Shown piece by piece: positions 54,891 through 63,684 of a stretch of 64,000 nucleotides of DNA (position 1 is its first letter; each line of letters opens with the position of its first letter). Position numbers and translations under genes: made by a program. The notes under the pieces were generated by a model, which saw only the letters and a list, made by a program, of their open reading frames with translations, was not told the DNA's origin and ran no database searches. This stretch comes from Acinetobacter sp. ANC 4470 (lineage in GTDB: Bacteria; Pseudomonadota; Gammaproteobacteria; Pseudomonadales; Moraxellaceae), in the NCBI RefSeq assembly GCF_002135335.1, contig NZ_NEGC01000004.1, positions 186,001 through 250,000 on the forward strand, read 5' to 3'.

Positions 54891-56726
54891 TTAAAAGTTG
54901 ACTTTTAAGGCCAATGAAGCAAAGTCTCGGTCATCTATAGTGCTAAATTCGTTCGAACCAAAAAAGTTATAGTAGGCGATTTCAGTGGTATATTTTTTCT
55001 GATAAGTCGCCGATACCGCCGCACCTATGCTCATTTGTCCTTCTTGAAAATTTTGGCTAAAACCATGTACATCATGACGGAAGCTAAGACTAGGTGTAAT
55101 AACTGTTGATGGCAAAATATCTTGATAACTTAATGCGCCACGTAGTCGATAACCCAATGACCATTCACTAAAAAAACCTTCTTTATTACAAAAACGTTCA
55201 TTCATGCTGTCAATGACGTCATTTGGAAGATGTGCAGTACCATATGGCGTACATTTAAACTCACCTGTTTCAGGATTATACGCACCTGTAGAGAGTTCAC
55301 TGCGACCAAAAACACCCACTCGACCAATACGATGATTGCCTATATCAGCAATGTGATTTGCTGCAAACTCAGCAGACCAAGTCAATGCATTTGCCCCTAG
55401 AACATTAGAAATACTATCGCTTGCACCTATTGAAAATTGGGTTACAGGCAAACGTACATATCCATTGATATATTTGCCTAACTCAGGAGCAACACCAGGA
55501 GGTGTAAATGGCGTTTCACTAGACAGAACTTGAGCATAAACAATATCTGTACCATTTAATTGCAATGGTTGATCTGGCTTATGCGTTAATTCACTGAAAA
55601 CAGTTGTCATTCCTACTTTCCCAGTCAAACTTAAGCCATACATCTTAATATCTTCAGGATAGATAGAAAAAAAACTCGCTGTTTTAAAGTTTTGTGGCCC
55701 CGCTGCAGTCACGGTAAAGCCATCAAAATTTGCATTTCGACTATGGTAATTCGCATAGTACATACCGAGTTCAGCATTATTTAAACTGGGTAAAATTTGC
55801 TTTAAGGCAATACCATATTGTCCACTATCTTTGGCATATCTACTTTCTGTACGTGGAATAAAAGTTTGAGCATCTAAAGCGCTTTCTGACAGCTTATCTC
55901 CGGGCGTAACCGTTAGAACAATTGGTCCACAATTCTCTGGAACGAAATCAGAGATTGCAAAAAAAGTCCCACAGCCATCAACGACAGTTGGTCTGAACTT
56001 GAACTGATAGAAGCCTTCAACCTTAAGATTTTGATTAATCCCTGCTGTAAAAGAGAACATTTCAACAGGAATAATTCTTTCTTTTGCCTCACCACCAGGT
56101 CGATTCATTGCGGCAAAATCCAATGCACTGACCGAATTTAAACCATTCTGGAAAAACTGTGATTTCCCCCAGCTTAAAGCGTGTTTACCTAATTTAAAAT
56201 TGAAAGACTGACCATTATCAAATGTAAAGTTCTTCCAAATATATGCATCCCAAAGATCTATTCCCTTGAATTTTGCCAGCCTTGGCCATGCTGAATCATC
56301 AAATGGCTTTAAATCGCCATGTCCTGTTTCGTACGCATGGTCATACCAGTATTTCGTACTGATCACAGCACCCTGCTGTTTACCATTCAAACGAAACTCG
56401 GTTAAGCCTTTGATAATTTGGGATATTGCATCATGTTTACTAAAGTTTGCACGACCATCATCACCATTGACATCCACGCTAAGTCCCTCTTTACCAATGC
56501 TGAGCGCATCTGGTTTATAAAGCATTGAAGCTGAAGGATCCTGTGTGCTCCAACTGCCACCTAAACTTAGGCTCGTGTTAGTTTCAAACTTCCAATCGTC
56601 ATTGATATCAAAACTAGCAGCTGTCGCTTTTGAAATAAATAGGATTAAGCCCAAAGAGAAACCAACCCTTTGAATGAATAAAATATGACTTCTTTTCTCA
56701 TTTAAATATAAAAACTTATTCACCAT
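54891..56726 (-). CDS. DUF1302-family outer-membrane protein
   Basis: 611 residues from the ATG at 56726 (MVNKFLYLNEKRSHILFIQR), chosen for TGGAG 5-6 bp upstream over the in-frame ATG at 56771. A signal peptide is likely after a basic N-terminal region (VGFSLGLILFISKATAASFD). The rest is beta-strand-rich with aromatic ends (LALKVNF at the C-terminus), like outer-membrane barrels. DUF1302 proteins occur with DUF1329 partners and enzymes for hydrophobic ester or steroid breakdown. The DUF1329 partner is missing here. It lies next to the ligase and AraC genes. Confidence 0.85.
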   Translation of the reverse strand: MVNKFLYLNEKRSHILFIQRVGFSLGLILFISKATAASFDINDDWKFETNTSLSLGGSWSTQDPSASMLYKPDALSIGKEGLSVDVNGDDGRANFSKHDAISQIIKGLTEFRLNGKQQGAVISTKYWYDHAYETGHGDLKPFDDSAWPRLAKFKGIDLWDAYIWKNFTFDNGQSFNFKLGKHALSWGKSQFFQNGLNSVSALDFAAMNRPGGEAKERIIPVEMFSFTAGINQNLKVEGFYQFKFRPTVVDGCGTFFAISDFVPENCGPIVLTVTPGDKLSESALDAQTFIPRTESRYAKDSGQYGIALKQILPSLNNAELGMYYANYHSRNANFDGFTVTAAGPQNFKTASFFSIYPEDIKMYGLSLTGKVGMTTVFSELTHKPDQPLQLNGTDIVYAQVLSSETPFTPPGVAPELGKYINGYVRLPVTQFSIGASDSISNVLGANALTWSAEFAANHIADIGNHRIGRVGVFGRSELSTGAYNPETGEFKCTPYGTAHLPNDVIDSMNERFCNKEGFFSEWSLGYRLRGALSYQDILPSTVITPSLSFRHDVHGFSQNFQEGQMSIGAAVSATYQKKYTTEIAYYNFFGSNEFSTIDDRDFASLALKVNF

Positions 56727-56783
56727 ATCATCTCCATATAGATATGATTTATTTTGATTAACTTGCTGCATCCAATATTTACA

Positions 56784-56857
56784 GAATGAGCAAAAGCGTA
56801 AATTATTGTTTTATAAAATCCATTTACAGCTGATCTCGCTAACGAATGAGCAAAAGC
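56784..56857. promoter_or_regulatory. 14-bp direct repeats upstream of the DUF1302 gene
   Basis: GAATGAGCAAAAGC occurs exactly twice (56784-56797 and 56844-56857), 60 bp apart, in the region upstream of the DUF1302 start. On the minus strand each reads GCTTTTGCTCATTC, loosely like the TTTGTCATTTCG of the ligase repeats, so they may be sites for the same kind of AraC regulator. Confidence 0.45.
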
Positions 56858-56951
56858 TGTGAAACAAACTAAGAAATTGTAAAATTAAGGCTTAAACTGA
56901 TGTCATGCTTGACATGACAAGCTTTTAAAAAACTAAAAAATCATTCACGAA

Positions 56952-57545
56952 CTATGCAGACATGACACAGTCATCAATCATGTCAAGCTGTTGAATAAAC
57001 TGTTCAGCCTGTGGCCAAGGGCCAAAACCAGCAGCAGGATTAACATGACCAACAGCGCCTAAGTTAACCAATTGACTGCCCCATGTTTTCGCCATATCTG
57101 CAACAGCAGCAAAACTGGCTAAAGGGTCATTGGTACTGGCAGCAAGAATGCTTGGAAAAGGCAGTACTTGACTTGGTAAGGGACTCCATCCCTCGAGTCG
57201 AAGTGTGTCAGAACTTGGATAATTTTCTGGCCAACTTTGTTTCAAATCAGGAGGCGCTACAAGCAATGCGCCTTTAATGGCATGATGCTGATGCTTGGCT
57301 GCCCAATGTACGGCCATCAATACACCAGCACTGTGCGCAACCAAAAGCACAGGCCCATCTATGTTTTCCAGTTCTGCCTGAATTGCCTCAACGCGTTTTG
57401 CACAATTCAGCTTGTCCGTTTGCACAGGGGGTACAGAACGTACCTTAATCAAACGTGCTTCCAATATCGTTTGCCAATGTTCAGCAACGTGATCACGTAA
57501 GCCAGGGATGATTAGAACTGTAGCCTTGGTCAGTATTTTTTCCAT
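56952..57545 (-). CDS. RBBP9/YdeN-type alpha/beta hydrolase
   Basis: 197 residues, a compact serine-hydrolase family. Motifs are VLIIPGLRDHVAEHWQTILE at the N-terminus, the nucleophile AHSAG (a variant of GxSxG) at about residue 70, and the catalytic Asp and His in STNDPLASF and GAVGHVNPAAGFGPW. These enzymes hydrolyse small esters. It stands alone between the DUF1302 gene and the second AraC regulator, from which it is divergent, so it may be under that regulator. Confidence 0.85.
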   Translation of the reverse strand: MEKILTKATVLIIPGLRDHVAEHWQTILEARLIKVRSVPPVQTDKLNCAKRVEAIQAELENIDGPVLLVAHSAGVLMAVHWAAKHQHHAIKGALLVAPPDLKQSWPENYPSSDTLRLEGWSPLPSQVLPFPSILAASTNDPLASFAAVADMAKTWGSQLVNLGAVGHVNPAAGFGPWPQAEQFIQQLDMIDDCVMSA

Positions 57546-57849
57546 CTCTACACCTTTGAACTTAATGCTCGCTGAGGATAATAAGTGATATAAATTTCAT
57601 CTCCACAATACGATGTAGATTTTTCAAATAATGCTCTTTAAGTGACATGCTCTTTTCATTTGATGACAAATCGTTTAAAACTATCTCCTATGCAGAAAAG
57701 CTTTTTAAACACTTAAAAAAAGCTAAAAACGAACGAACAAAAATACATTATTACTTTACGATGAAAGTAGGTGCTTTCGAGACTGAGCATTTTGGTTATA
57801 AATAAAGACTGACTAGGAATAGGTTAGTTTAAAAATAGGGAGATAAAAA
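57546..57849. other. 304-bp divergent region between the hydrolase and the second AraC gene
   Basis: Contains promoters for both. A segment CGAACGAACAAA (about 57728-57740) loosely resembles the complement of the TTTGTCATTTCG repeats near the ligase. Two related TTT/AAA-rich motifs are close by. Nothing else is seen. Confidence 0.4.
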
Positions 57850-58860
57850 ATGGTTCCTCTTGCGCATACTGCCGTTCTGAAAAATTATGTGGACGTGACG
57901 CAACAATTAGACGTCAATCCTTACCATTTATTGTCAAATGTCGGAATTTGCCCAACTCAGTTAAATAATACGAAACAACGTATTTCTGTAGACAAGGCAG
58001 TTGCCTTACTGGAACAGTCAGCTCAAATCAGTGGTTGTGAGGTATTCGGTTTGCGCATGGCAGAACAGAGACAACTATCTGATTTTGGTGAAATTAGTCT
58101 ACTACTGAGTTATCAACATACCTTACGTGATGCTTTACAGACAATTGTCCGCTACCGTAATTTACTCAATGATTCACTTGAAATTTATATTGAGGAGGTT
58201 GGCAATACCGTCATCATTCGAGAGGAAGTGGTGACAACTGCATCCGTATACAGCCGTCAGGCAACTGAACTTGCACTTGGAATTATGCACCGTTTCTGCG
58301 CTGCGCTGTTGTCTCAGAAATGGCGGCCTTTAAGTATACATTTCACCCACAGTGCACCACATGACCTCTCTACACATCGACGCATCTTTGGATGCTCGTT
58401 GGAGTTCGGCAGCGAATTCAACGGTATCGTCTGTACAGCGATAGAACTTGATACAGCAAATCCACAAGCCAATACAGCGATGGCCGATCATGCACAACGT
58501 TATCTAGATACCTTACAAAATGACAATGAGCCTTCTATTATTTTTGATATCCGTAAAAGCATCTATCTACTTTTACCTATGGGCCGCGCTACTATTGATC
58601 AAGTTGCACAAATGCATGGTATTAACGTGCGAACACTACAGCGTCGTTTAGAAGCATCTCAAACCAGTTTTAGTGATTTAATCAATGATGTACGTCGAAA
58701 CCTCGTGTTCCGTTACCTGAAAAACATCAATTACTCACTAGGGCAAGTTTCTGACATTTTGGGGTACTCAACACCAAGTTCCTTTACTCGTTGGTTTATC
58801 AGTCAGTTTGGAATGGCACCTATGAATTGGCGTAATCTCAATAAAACCATGCTCGATTAA
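57850..58860 (+). CDS. AraC-family regulator, second copy
   Basis: 336 residues with the same architecture as the regulator at 53717-54742: an Arabinose_bd-type N-terminal domain and C-terminal helix-turn-helix pair (VAQMHGINVRTLQRRLEASQ; LGYSTPSSFTRWFISQFGMA, then PMNWRNL). It is a different protein, not a recent duplicate. Ribosome site AGGGAG precedes the ATG. It is divergent from the RBBP9 gene and precedes the convergent YeiH gene, so it is the natural candidate regulator for the catabolic cluster to its right. Confidence 0.88.
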   Translation: MVPLAHTAVLKNYVDVTQQLDVNPYHLLSNVGICPTQLNNTKQRISVDKAVALLEQSAQISGCEVFGLRMAEQRQLSDFGEISLLLSYQHTLRDALQTIVRYRNLLNDSLEIYIEEVGNTVIIREEVVTTASVYSRQATELALGIMHRFCAALLSQKWRPLSIHFTHSAPHDLSTHRRIFGCSLEFGSEFNGIVCTAIELDTANPQANTAMADHAQRYLDTLQNDNEPSIIFDIRKSIYLLLPMGRATIDQVAQMHGINVRTLQRRLEASQTSFSDLINDVRRNLVFRYLKNINYSLGQVSDILGYSTPSSFTRWFISQFGMAPMNWRNLNKTMLD

Positions 58861-58994
58861 TGCGCTATATAATAAAGATCATCATGTTTCATGAAATAGA
58901 TAAAAAATCCAGATAGACATTTTCTTAATACTGATCTGGACTTATCATTTTAAGCTGATAAAAAATCAATATTGCATGAATTAAAATACTGAAT

Positions 58995-59036
58995 AAAAAA
59001 GGGACTTGCATCTGTACGAATGACAGAACAGTCCCT
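58995..59036 (-). terminator. Terminator of the YeiH cluster
   Basis: On the minus strand AGGGACT-GT-TCTGT-CATTCGT-ACAGA-TGCA-AGTCCCT folds into a long stem with an internal loop and is followed by TTTTTT. It starts 18 bp beyond the YeiH stop. Confidence 0.8.
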
Positions 59037-59054
59037 ATTGAGAAGATATTAGTA

Positions 59055-60065
59055 CTAAAACCACCAGTGCATCAGCGTCAAGACCAATATCACCAGAAAA
59101 ACACTTTCACCGACCATCAGAAGAATCGGCTTGATCCCCACAGAGGCAAGCTCTTTCAGTTGAGTTTTCATGCCCAAAGCGCTGATCGCAATAACCAAGC
59201 ACCAACGTGATAACTCATTCAGTCCGCCCTGCACAACAACGGGCACCCATCCTGTACTGTTGATACAAGCGAGAACTAAAAAGCCCACTGCAAACCAAGG
59301 CAGTAATGGTGGACGCTGCCCCGTTGAATCTGCACCTTGCATACGTGTAATCATCGCTGCGCAGACAATCACTGGAAGTAGCATCGCAACCCGCATTAAC
59401 TTCACGACTGTTGCAGTATCACCTGTTTCTGTCGACATGCTATAACCCGCACCCACCACCTGCGCCACATCATGAATCGTGGCACCCAAAAACACGCCAG
59501 CAGCCTGCGGTGATAACTCAAGCCAATTCGCGATCATTGGATACACAATCATGGCTAAGGTAGAAAGCGCGGAGACACCAATCACAGTAAATAAAGTGGC
59601 TTTTTCTTTTTGTGGATGATTAGGCAATGCTGCCGATAATGCCAATGCTGCTGAAGCACCACAAATTGCGGTAGCACCACCAGTCAACATGCCAAAGAGC
59701 TTCTGAAAACCAAGCACTTTAGCGGCTATGACTGAAACCGATATCGTCACCACGACAAGTGTTATCACTAAAGCAACAGGTTGCCAACCCAAAGCCGTAA
59801 TTTGCCCCAAAGTAATACGCATACCTAACAAAGCAATGCCTACACGTAATACTGTACGCGCGGTGAACTCAATACCCGCCTTACACTTACTGTCTGTAGC
59901 TAAGAAATTCAGTCCCATTCCTAGCAGCAGTGCAAATAACATCACTGGAGCACCATAGTGCTCCGATAAAAAACAGGCCGCGGCAGCAACAACCACACTG
60001 ACAATAAAACCTGGCATCAACTCACGTGATCGCTGGTTTAAATCCACTAGCATAGAGCTATTCAT
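59055..60065 (-). CDS. YeiH-type UPF0324 membrane protein (putative sulfur-compound exporter)
   Basis: 336 residues from the ATG at 60065, one base after the stop of the Rieske gene (TAGCATG), with GGGGAG overlapping that stop; the frame open from 60107 is inside the Rieske gene. About ten hydrophobic segments and the conserved TGGATAICGASAALALSAALP and GVFLGATIHDVAQVVGAG are family features. UPF0324/YeiH proteins are annotated as putative sulfate exporters, but few are characterised. It is the last gene of the dioxygenase cluster. This supports export of sulfite or sulfate from a sulfonate-degrading pathway, as inference. Confidence 0.88.
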   Translation of the reverse strand: MNSSMLVDLNQRSRELMPGFIVSVVVAAAACFLSEHYGAPVMLFALLLGMGLNFLATDSKCKAGIEFTARTVLRVGIALLGMRITLGQITALGWQPVALVITLVVVTISVSVIAAKVLGFQKLFGMLTGGATAICGASAALALSAALPNHPQKEKATLFTVIGVSALSTLAMIVYPMIANWLELSPQAAGVFLGATIHDVAQVVGAGYSMSTETGDTATVVKLMRVAMLLPVIVCAAMITRMQGADSTGQRPPLLPWFAVGFLVLACINSTGWVPVVVQGGLNELSRWCLVIAISALGMKTQLKELASVGIKPILLMVGESVFLVILVLTLMHWWF

Positions 60066-60066
60066 G

Positions 60067-60384
60067 CTACTCCCCAGAATCCATAATAATAAATACTTGG
60101 TCGCCAATCACCTCTACAGGATACGAAGCAACTTTAAGCTGAGTAGAATTCAATAAGTAACCGCTAGCTAAATCAAAACGCAAACCATGCGCACAACACT
60201 GGATCACCTGTCCTTCCAGTTTCCCACCAAATAACGAAGCACCCTGATGTGGGCAGCTGTCATCAATCGCGTAGAATTGAGCAGCAATATTAAACAATGC
60301 AAGTGATTTGTCTCCAATCATAAGGAATACTCGCGCACCTGGAGCTGGTACTTTTTCTAGCGGTACTTGAAAACGAGCTGTCAT
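60067..60384 (-). CDS. Rieske [2Fe-2S] ferredoxin-like protein
   Basis: 105 residues with one Rieske domain. The ligands are Cys44 and His46 in DDSCPHQGAS and Cys63 and His66 in IQCCAHGLRF, giving the CxH...CxxH pattern. It resembles NirD or biphenyl-type ferredoxins, which pass electrons to oxygenases. No reductase or Rieske oxygenase alpha subunit is in the cluster, and TauD-type enzymes do not need such a donor, so the partner may lie beyond the window. It overlaps the DsbA gene by 4 bp. Confidence 0.88.
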   Translation of the reverse strand: MTARFQVPLEKVPAPGARVFLMIGDKSLALFNIAAQFYAIDDSCPHQGASLFGGKLEGQVIQCCAHGLRFDLASGYLLNSTQLKVASYPVEVIGDQVFIIMDSGE

Positions 60385-61025
60385 GTCACCAATCCTTGTG
60401 TTGCAATTTCTTCAAGCATCGCCTTATAAAGTACATCTGCTGGATGTGCACCAGCTAATGCTGAGCGACCCTCAAAAATAAAGTAAGGCACGCCATTACC
60501 GCCTGTGTCAGCAGAGATGAAAGGTTCATCCAAACGAGTGCCTAGAGTGTCAGCTGAAAAGCCACAAAGCTCTGCAATTTTCAGTAGAACCGCTGTATCG
60601 CCAATGTCTTCAGAATGATGGAAATACGCTGAAAATAGCCGTTCTAGCAGCATGTCGCATTGTTCTGGATTCCCAATTTTTAAAGCATTTCCCAACAAAT
60701 GGTGTGCTTGAGCAGTATTGGGCATACGTTTAATGCGATCAAAATCAATATCAACGCCTACGACATTCGCTGCCTGACGAACTTGAGCCTGTCGCATACG
60801 AACTGAGGTAACACTGCCTAATCTTTTTAAATAAAACGCCTGAAAAGGCACCCCTTCAACGGGGATGTGAGGTAATAATTGCACCCCACGCCAGTGTAAG
60901 ATCACATCAATATCAGGATCAGTTCGATGCAGCTGCTTTATGGCAGTCTGTAACTGACGTTTCCCGATCAAACACCAAGGGCAAATAAAGTCAAAAAATA
61001 CATCTATATGCAATTGGCGACTCAT
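60381..61025 (-). CDS. FrnE-like DsbA-family protein
   Basis: 214 residues of the thioredoxin-fold DsbA/FrnE group with the active-site motif CPWC (Cys15 and Cys18, in DFICPWCLIGK), and no signal peptide. It is therefore cytoplasmic. Relatives include FrnE and 2-hydroxychromene-2-carboxylate isomerase, which use glutathione or thiol chemistry in catabolic pathways. It overlaps both the MFS gene (4 bp) and the Rieske gene (4 bp), so the three are translated together. The role in the pathway is unknown. Confidence 0.88.
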   Translation of the reverse strand: MSRQLHIDVFFDFICPWCLIGKRQLQTAIKQLHRTDPDIDVILHWRGVQLLPHIPVEGVPFQAFYLKRLGSVTSVRMRQAQVRQAANVVGVDIDFDRIKRMPNTAQAHHLLGNALKIGNPEQCDMLLERLFSAYFHHSEDIGDTAVLLKIAELCGFSADTLGTRLDEPFISADTGGNGVPYFIFEGRSALAGAHPADVLYKAMLEEIATQGLVT

Positions 61026-62353
61026 AATTTATCATCCATGCTAAGTTCATTGGACTGCACTGCTGACTGAGCATTTGATCGTGCAAGATCTTTGAGATAA
61101 TGGCATTTGGCATAAAAGAACACAGCTGCTGCGGCTATACTGACCAATGGCATTAATTGAAATGCACTCTGTAGACCAATCACATCAGATACTTTTCCAA
61201 CAACCAACGGTCCAAGTGCCAGTCCCAGCAAGTTATTGGCTAAGGTTAAAGTTGCAAATGCTGAACTATGCACTGAGTTATGGGTTAGATTGGCAACCAT
61301 CGCCATAGATGGGCCATTAGTACCGATTACAATGAATACCCCAAGGCAAATCACTGCTAATTGGGCAGGACCAGCTGACATGGCAAATGCTATCGATAAC
61401 AGCAGACAGCTCCCTAAACAGTAAGTAATCGCCAAACTTACTTTACGCTCTGGACGATTACGCCCTAAACGATCGCAGAGCATGCCGCATAAAATAGTAC
61501 CCACTGCACCGCTCAATACAATAATCGCTGCCATGATTCCTGCGGAATCGGTGCTCATCGCATAATATCGATTTAGATAGCTGGGCATCCAAACAATCAC
61601 CGAGCCACCAACAAACAATTGCAATCCACTGCCAATGTAAGTTGCAATGACTGAAGGACTGGAATATAAGGTTTTCAGCGGATTTTTAATTTTTATTAGT
61701 TTCTGTCCAACTGCATCTGTGAGAGCTGATGGGGTAATTCTTTTTTCTTTCACAATAATCGGATACAAAGAAGCCAAGATCAAACCAAATACAGCCATAC
61801 CAGCAAATGCCCAACGCCAACCAAAATGCTCAGCCAGCACACCGCCTAAGGCCATACCTAAAAATGAGCCACACATACCACCAGCCATAAAAGCACTTGC
61901 CAGCGTTGCGCGCATTTCTCGTGGAAATACAGCCATTACAACAGCAATACCCACACTGCCATACGCGGCTTCCCCCACACCCACCATAAAGCGAGCAATA
62001 AACATCTGCTGATAATTTTCTGCGAGTGCACAGCCTAAGGTTGCTACACTCCACAACACTGCCATTAAGGTTAAGCTTTTGACTCGACCAAAACGGTCTG
62101 CCAACAATGACAAGGGTAAGGTCAACAAACCTACCATTAATGCCACAATGCCACTCAATAAGCCCAACTGACTATCACTAAGTGCCCATTCACTTTTGAG
62201 TAAAGGAAAAACCGCATTTAACACTTGTCGCGACATGTAATCTGAAATGAGCAAACCAAATGTTAAGGCAAAAACTAGCCATGCATAGCGGCGGGGAATA
62301 CTGATAGAAGTATCCATACTGCTCGTATGTACTGTATGTTGATGAATACCCAT
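61022..62353 (-). CDS. Major facilitator superfamily transporter
   Basis: 443 residues with twelve hydrophobic segments. The ATG at 62353 has a very strong AAGGAGG site 4 bp upstream. The cytoplasmic-loop motif is LADRFGRVKSL, repeated in the second half as MLCDRLGRNRPE. It resembles aromatic-acid and metabolite proton symporters rather than drug pumps. Its place in the middle of the catabolic cluster implies it imports the pathway substrate. Confidence 0.9.
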   Translation of the reverse strand: MGIHQHTVHTSSMDTSISIPRRYAWLVFALTFGLLISDYMSRQVLNAVFPLLKSEWALSDSQLGLLSGIVALMVGLLTLPLSLLADRFGRVKSLTLMAVLWSVATLGCALAENYQQMFIARFMVGVGEAAYGSVGIAVVMAVFPREMRATLASAFMAGGMCGSFLGMALGGVLAEHFGWRWAFAGMAVFGLILASLYPIIVKEKRITPSALTDAVGQKLIKIKNPLKTLYSSPSVIATYIGSGLQLFVGGSVIVWMPSYLNRYYAMSTDSAGIMAAIIVLSGAVGTILCGMLCDRLGRNRPERKVSLAITYCLGSCLLLSIAFAMSAGPAQLAVICLGVFIVIGTNGPSMAMVANLTHNSVHSSAFATLTLANNLLGLALGPLVVGKVSDVIGLQSAFQLMPLVSIAAAAVFFYAKCHYLKDLARSNAQSAVQSNELSMDDKL

Positions 62354-62360
62354 ACGACCT

Positions 62361-62495
62361 CCTTGTATGTTTTTATAATTTCTATATCTAGCTAGTGCAG
62401 GATCACGTTACTACTCGTATGAGCTGTATACTTATGGGCATCCACGGCCCCTTGTATTTTTATAATTTCAATCTTGCTAGCTCAGGATCACGTTT
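62361..62495. repeat. Imperfect 89-bp-period direct duplication upstream of the MFS gene
   Basis: Segment 62361-62410 (CCTTGTATGTTTTTATAATT then TCTATATCTAGCTAGTGCAG, ending GATCACGTTA) recurs at 62450-62495 (CCTTGTATTTTTATAATTTC, ending CTCAGGATCACGTTT). Similarity extends a little upstream of each copy. The first copy covers the MFS Shine-Dalgarno region. After the second copy a hairpin GATCACGTTTC / GAAACGTGATC (62486-62513) follows, but it has no T-tract. Confidence 0.7.
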
Positions 62496-62529
62496 CCACC
62501 TAGAAACGTGATCATTACTCTTACACGAC

Positions 62530-63624
62530 TTATGCTGAATACTTAAGTTTAGATTCCTTTGTACTCACGCCATCAGTACGTAGAGGAATTCCCCTTTGTC
62601 CAGGTTGACGATTCGGTGACATACCATTTGCAATTAATGTTTCTTCAATACTATCGTACTGCACCCCAATACGATAAATTTCACGCGCTTCTTGACCTGA
62701 CGCAATTTCACGCCCTAACTCATGTGCAACACGTACGGTTTGCTCAATTTGCTGTACTGATGTAAAGCGCTTACCATGCTGATCAATAATGGTGTCTTCA
62801 GTCCCTACACGTGGATGCATCCCCATAGCCAGAGCCATGGTATTAAAAGGCAATACGTTCTTGAACAACGACTCAGCAGTCAAGCTACAGCCATCTGGTG
62901 CACGATGGATAAAGTTGAAGAAGTTAAACGGATTTGGACCATCGAAACCACCCGCAATCCCAATCCAAGTCAGGTTCAATGGGCCAGTATAAATACCCTT
63001 ACGAACTAGACGCTCAAGGGTTTCTAAAGCATGAATACCTGTTAGTTGAAAATGCGGCTGAATGCCAGAAGCCTGTAAGCGACGCAGATGTTCTTCAACC
63101 CAACCCGGTCCTGCTGGTACAGTCATTTCACGATAGGCAGCGAAGGTTGCTGGCTCACCCAACGTCGTTCCAGCAATATATTCTGGTGGAATTACCTCGG
63201 TGATATTCATTTGTGTCGTATTGATTGCTATAGTGACTTGATCTGGTTTTGGGGTCAGATCAGCCAGCATATGTCGAGCTTCATCACTTAACCACAGTGC
63301 AGCTTCACCTTCGCTTTCCGGTGCAAAGGAAATCGAACCGCCCACTTGAATAATCATATCAGGCACTGCTTCACGCACACCAGCAATCAGTTCGTTAAAC
63401 TTTGACAGTCGTTTAGAACCTTTACCATCCAACTCCCGTACATGCAAATGCAATACCGTCGCACCAGCTTCGTAGCAATCCACAGCTTTTTGTATTTGCT
63501 CTTCCATCGTTACAGGAATGTCTTCTGGAAAATCTTCTGGCATCCACTCAGGCCCATAAGGCGCAACAGTAATTACCACTTTTTCCATATTTTCTGGGTG
63601 CAAGGAATCATCAAAGAATTGCAT
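62530..63624 (-). CDS. BKACE-family beta-keto acid cleavage enzyme (DUF849)
   Basis: 364 residues from the ATG at 63624, which has AGGAG at the right distance; the ATG six bases upstream touches that ribosome site. BKACE enzymes use acetyl-CoA to cut beta-keto acids into acetoacetate and a CoA ester. The zinc-binding histidines are in LHLHVRE (residues about 59-65), and the C-terminal GMHPRVGTEDTI is the family motif. Known members cleave 3-keto-5-aminohexanoate or dehydrocarnitine. Here it is adjacent to a TauD-type dioxygenase and a transporter, so the substrate is probably novel. Confidence 0.92.
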   Translation of the reverse strand: MQFFDDSLHPENMEKVVITVAPYGPEWMPEDFPEDIPVTMEEQIQKAVDCYEAGATVLHLHVRELDGKGSKRLSKFNELIAGVREAVPDMIIQVGGSISFAPESEGEAALWLSDEARHMLADLTPKPDQVTIAINTTQMNITEVIPPEYIAGTTLGEPATFAAYREMTVPAGPGWVEEHLRRLQASGIQPHFQLTGIHALETLERLVRKGIYTGPLNLTWIGIAGGFDGPNPFNFFNFIHRAPDGCSLTAESLFKNVLPFNTMALAMGMHPRVGTEDTIIDQHGKRFTSVQQIEQTVRVAHELGREIASGQEAREIYRIGVQYDSIEETLIANGMSPNRQPGQRGIPLRTDGVSTKESKLKYSA

Positions 63625-63684
63625 ACGCATCTCCTATTATATTTTAAAAATTATCAATCAGATAGAGTTATTCAAACCATAAGG

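Noticed and set aside
61022-61025. Overlaps in the dioxygenase cluster as sequencing artefacts
   Set aside because: The 4-bp overlaps are the standard ATGA form and both flanking proteins are full length, so they are real coupling junctions.
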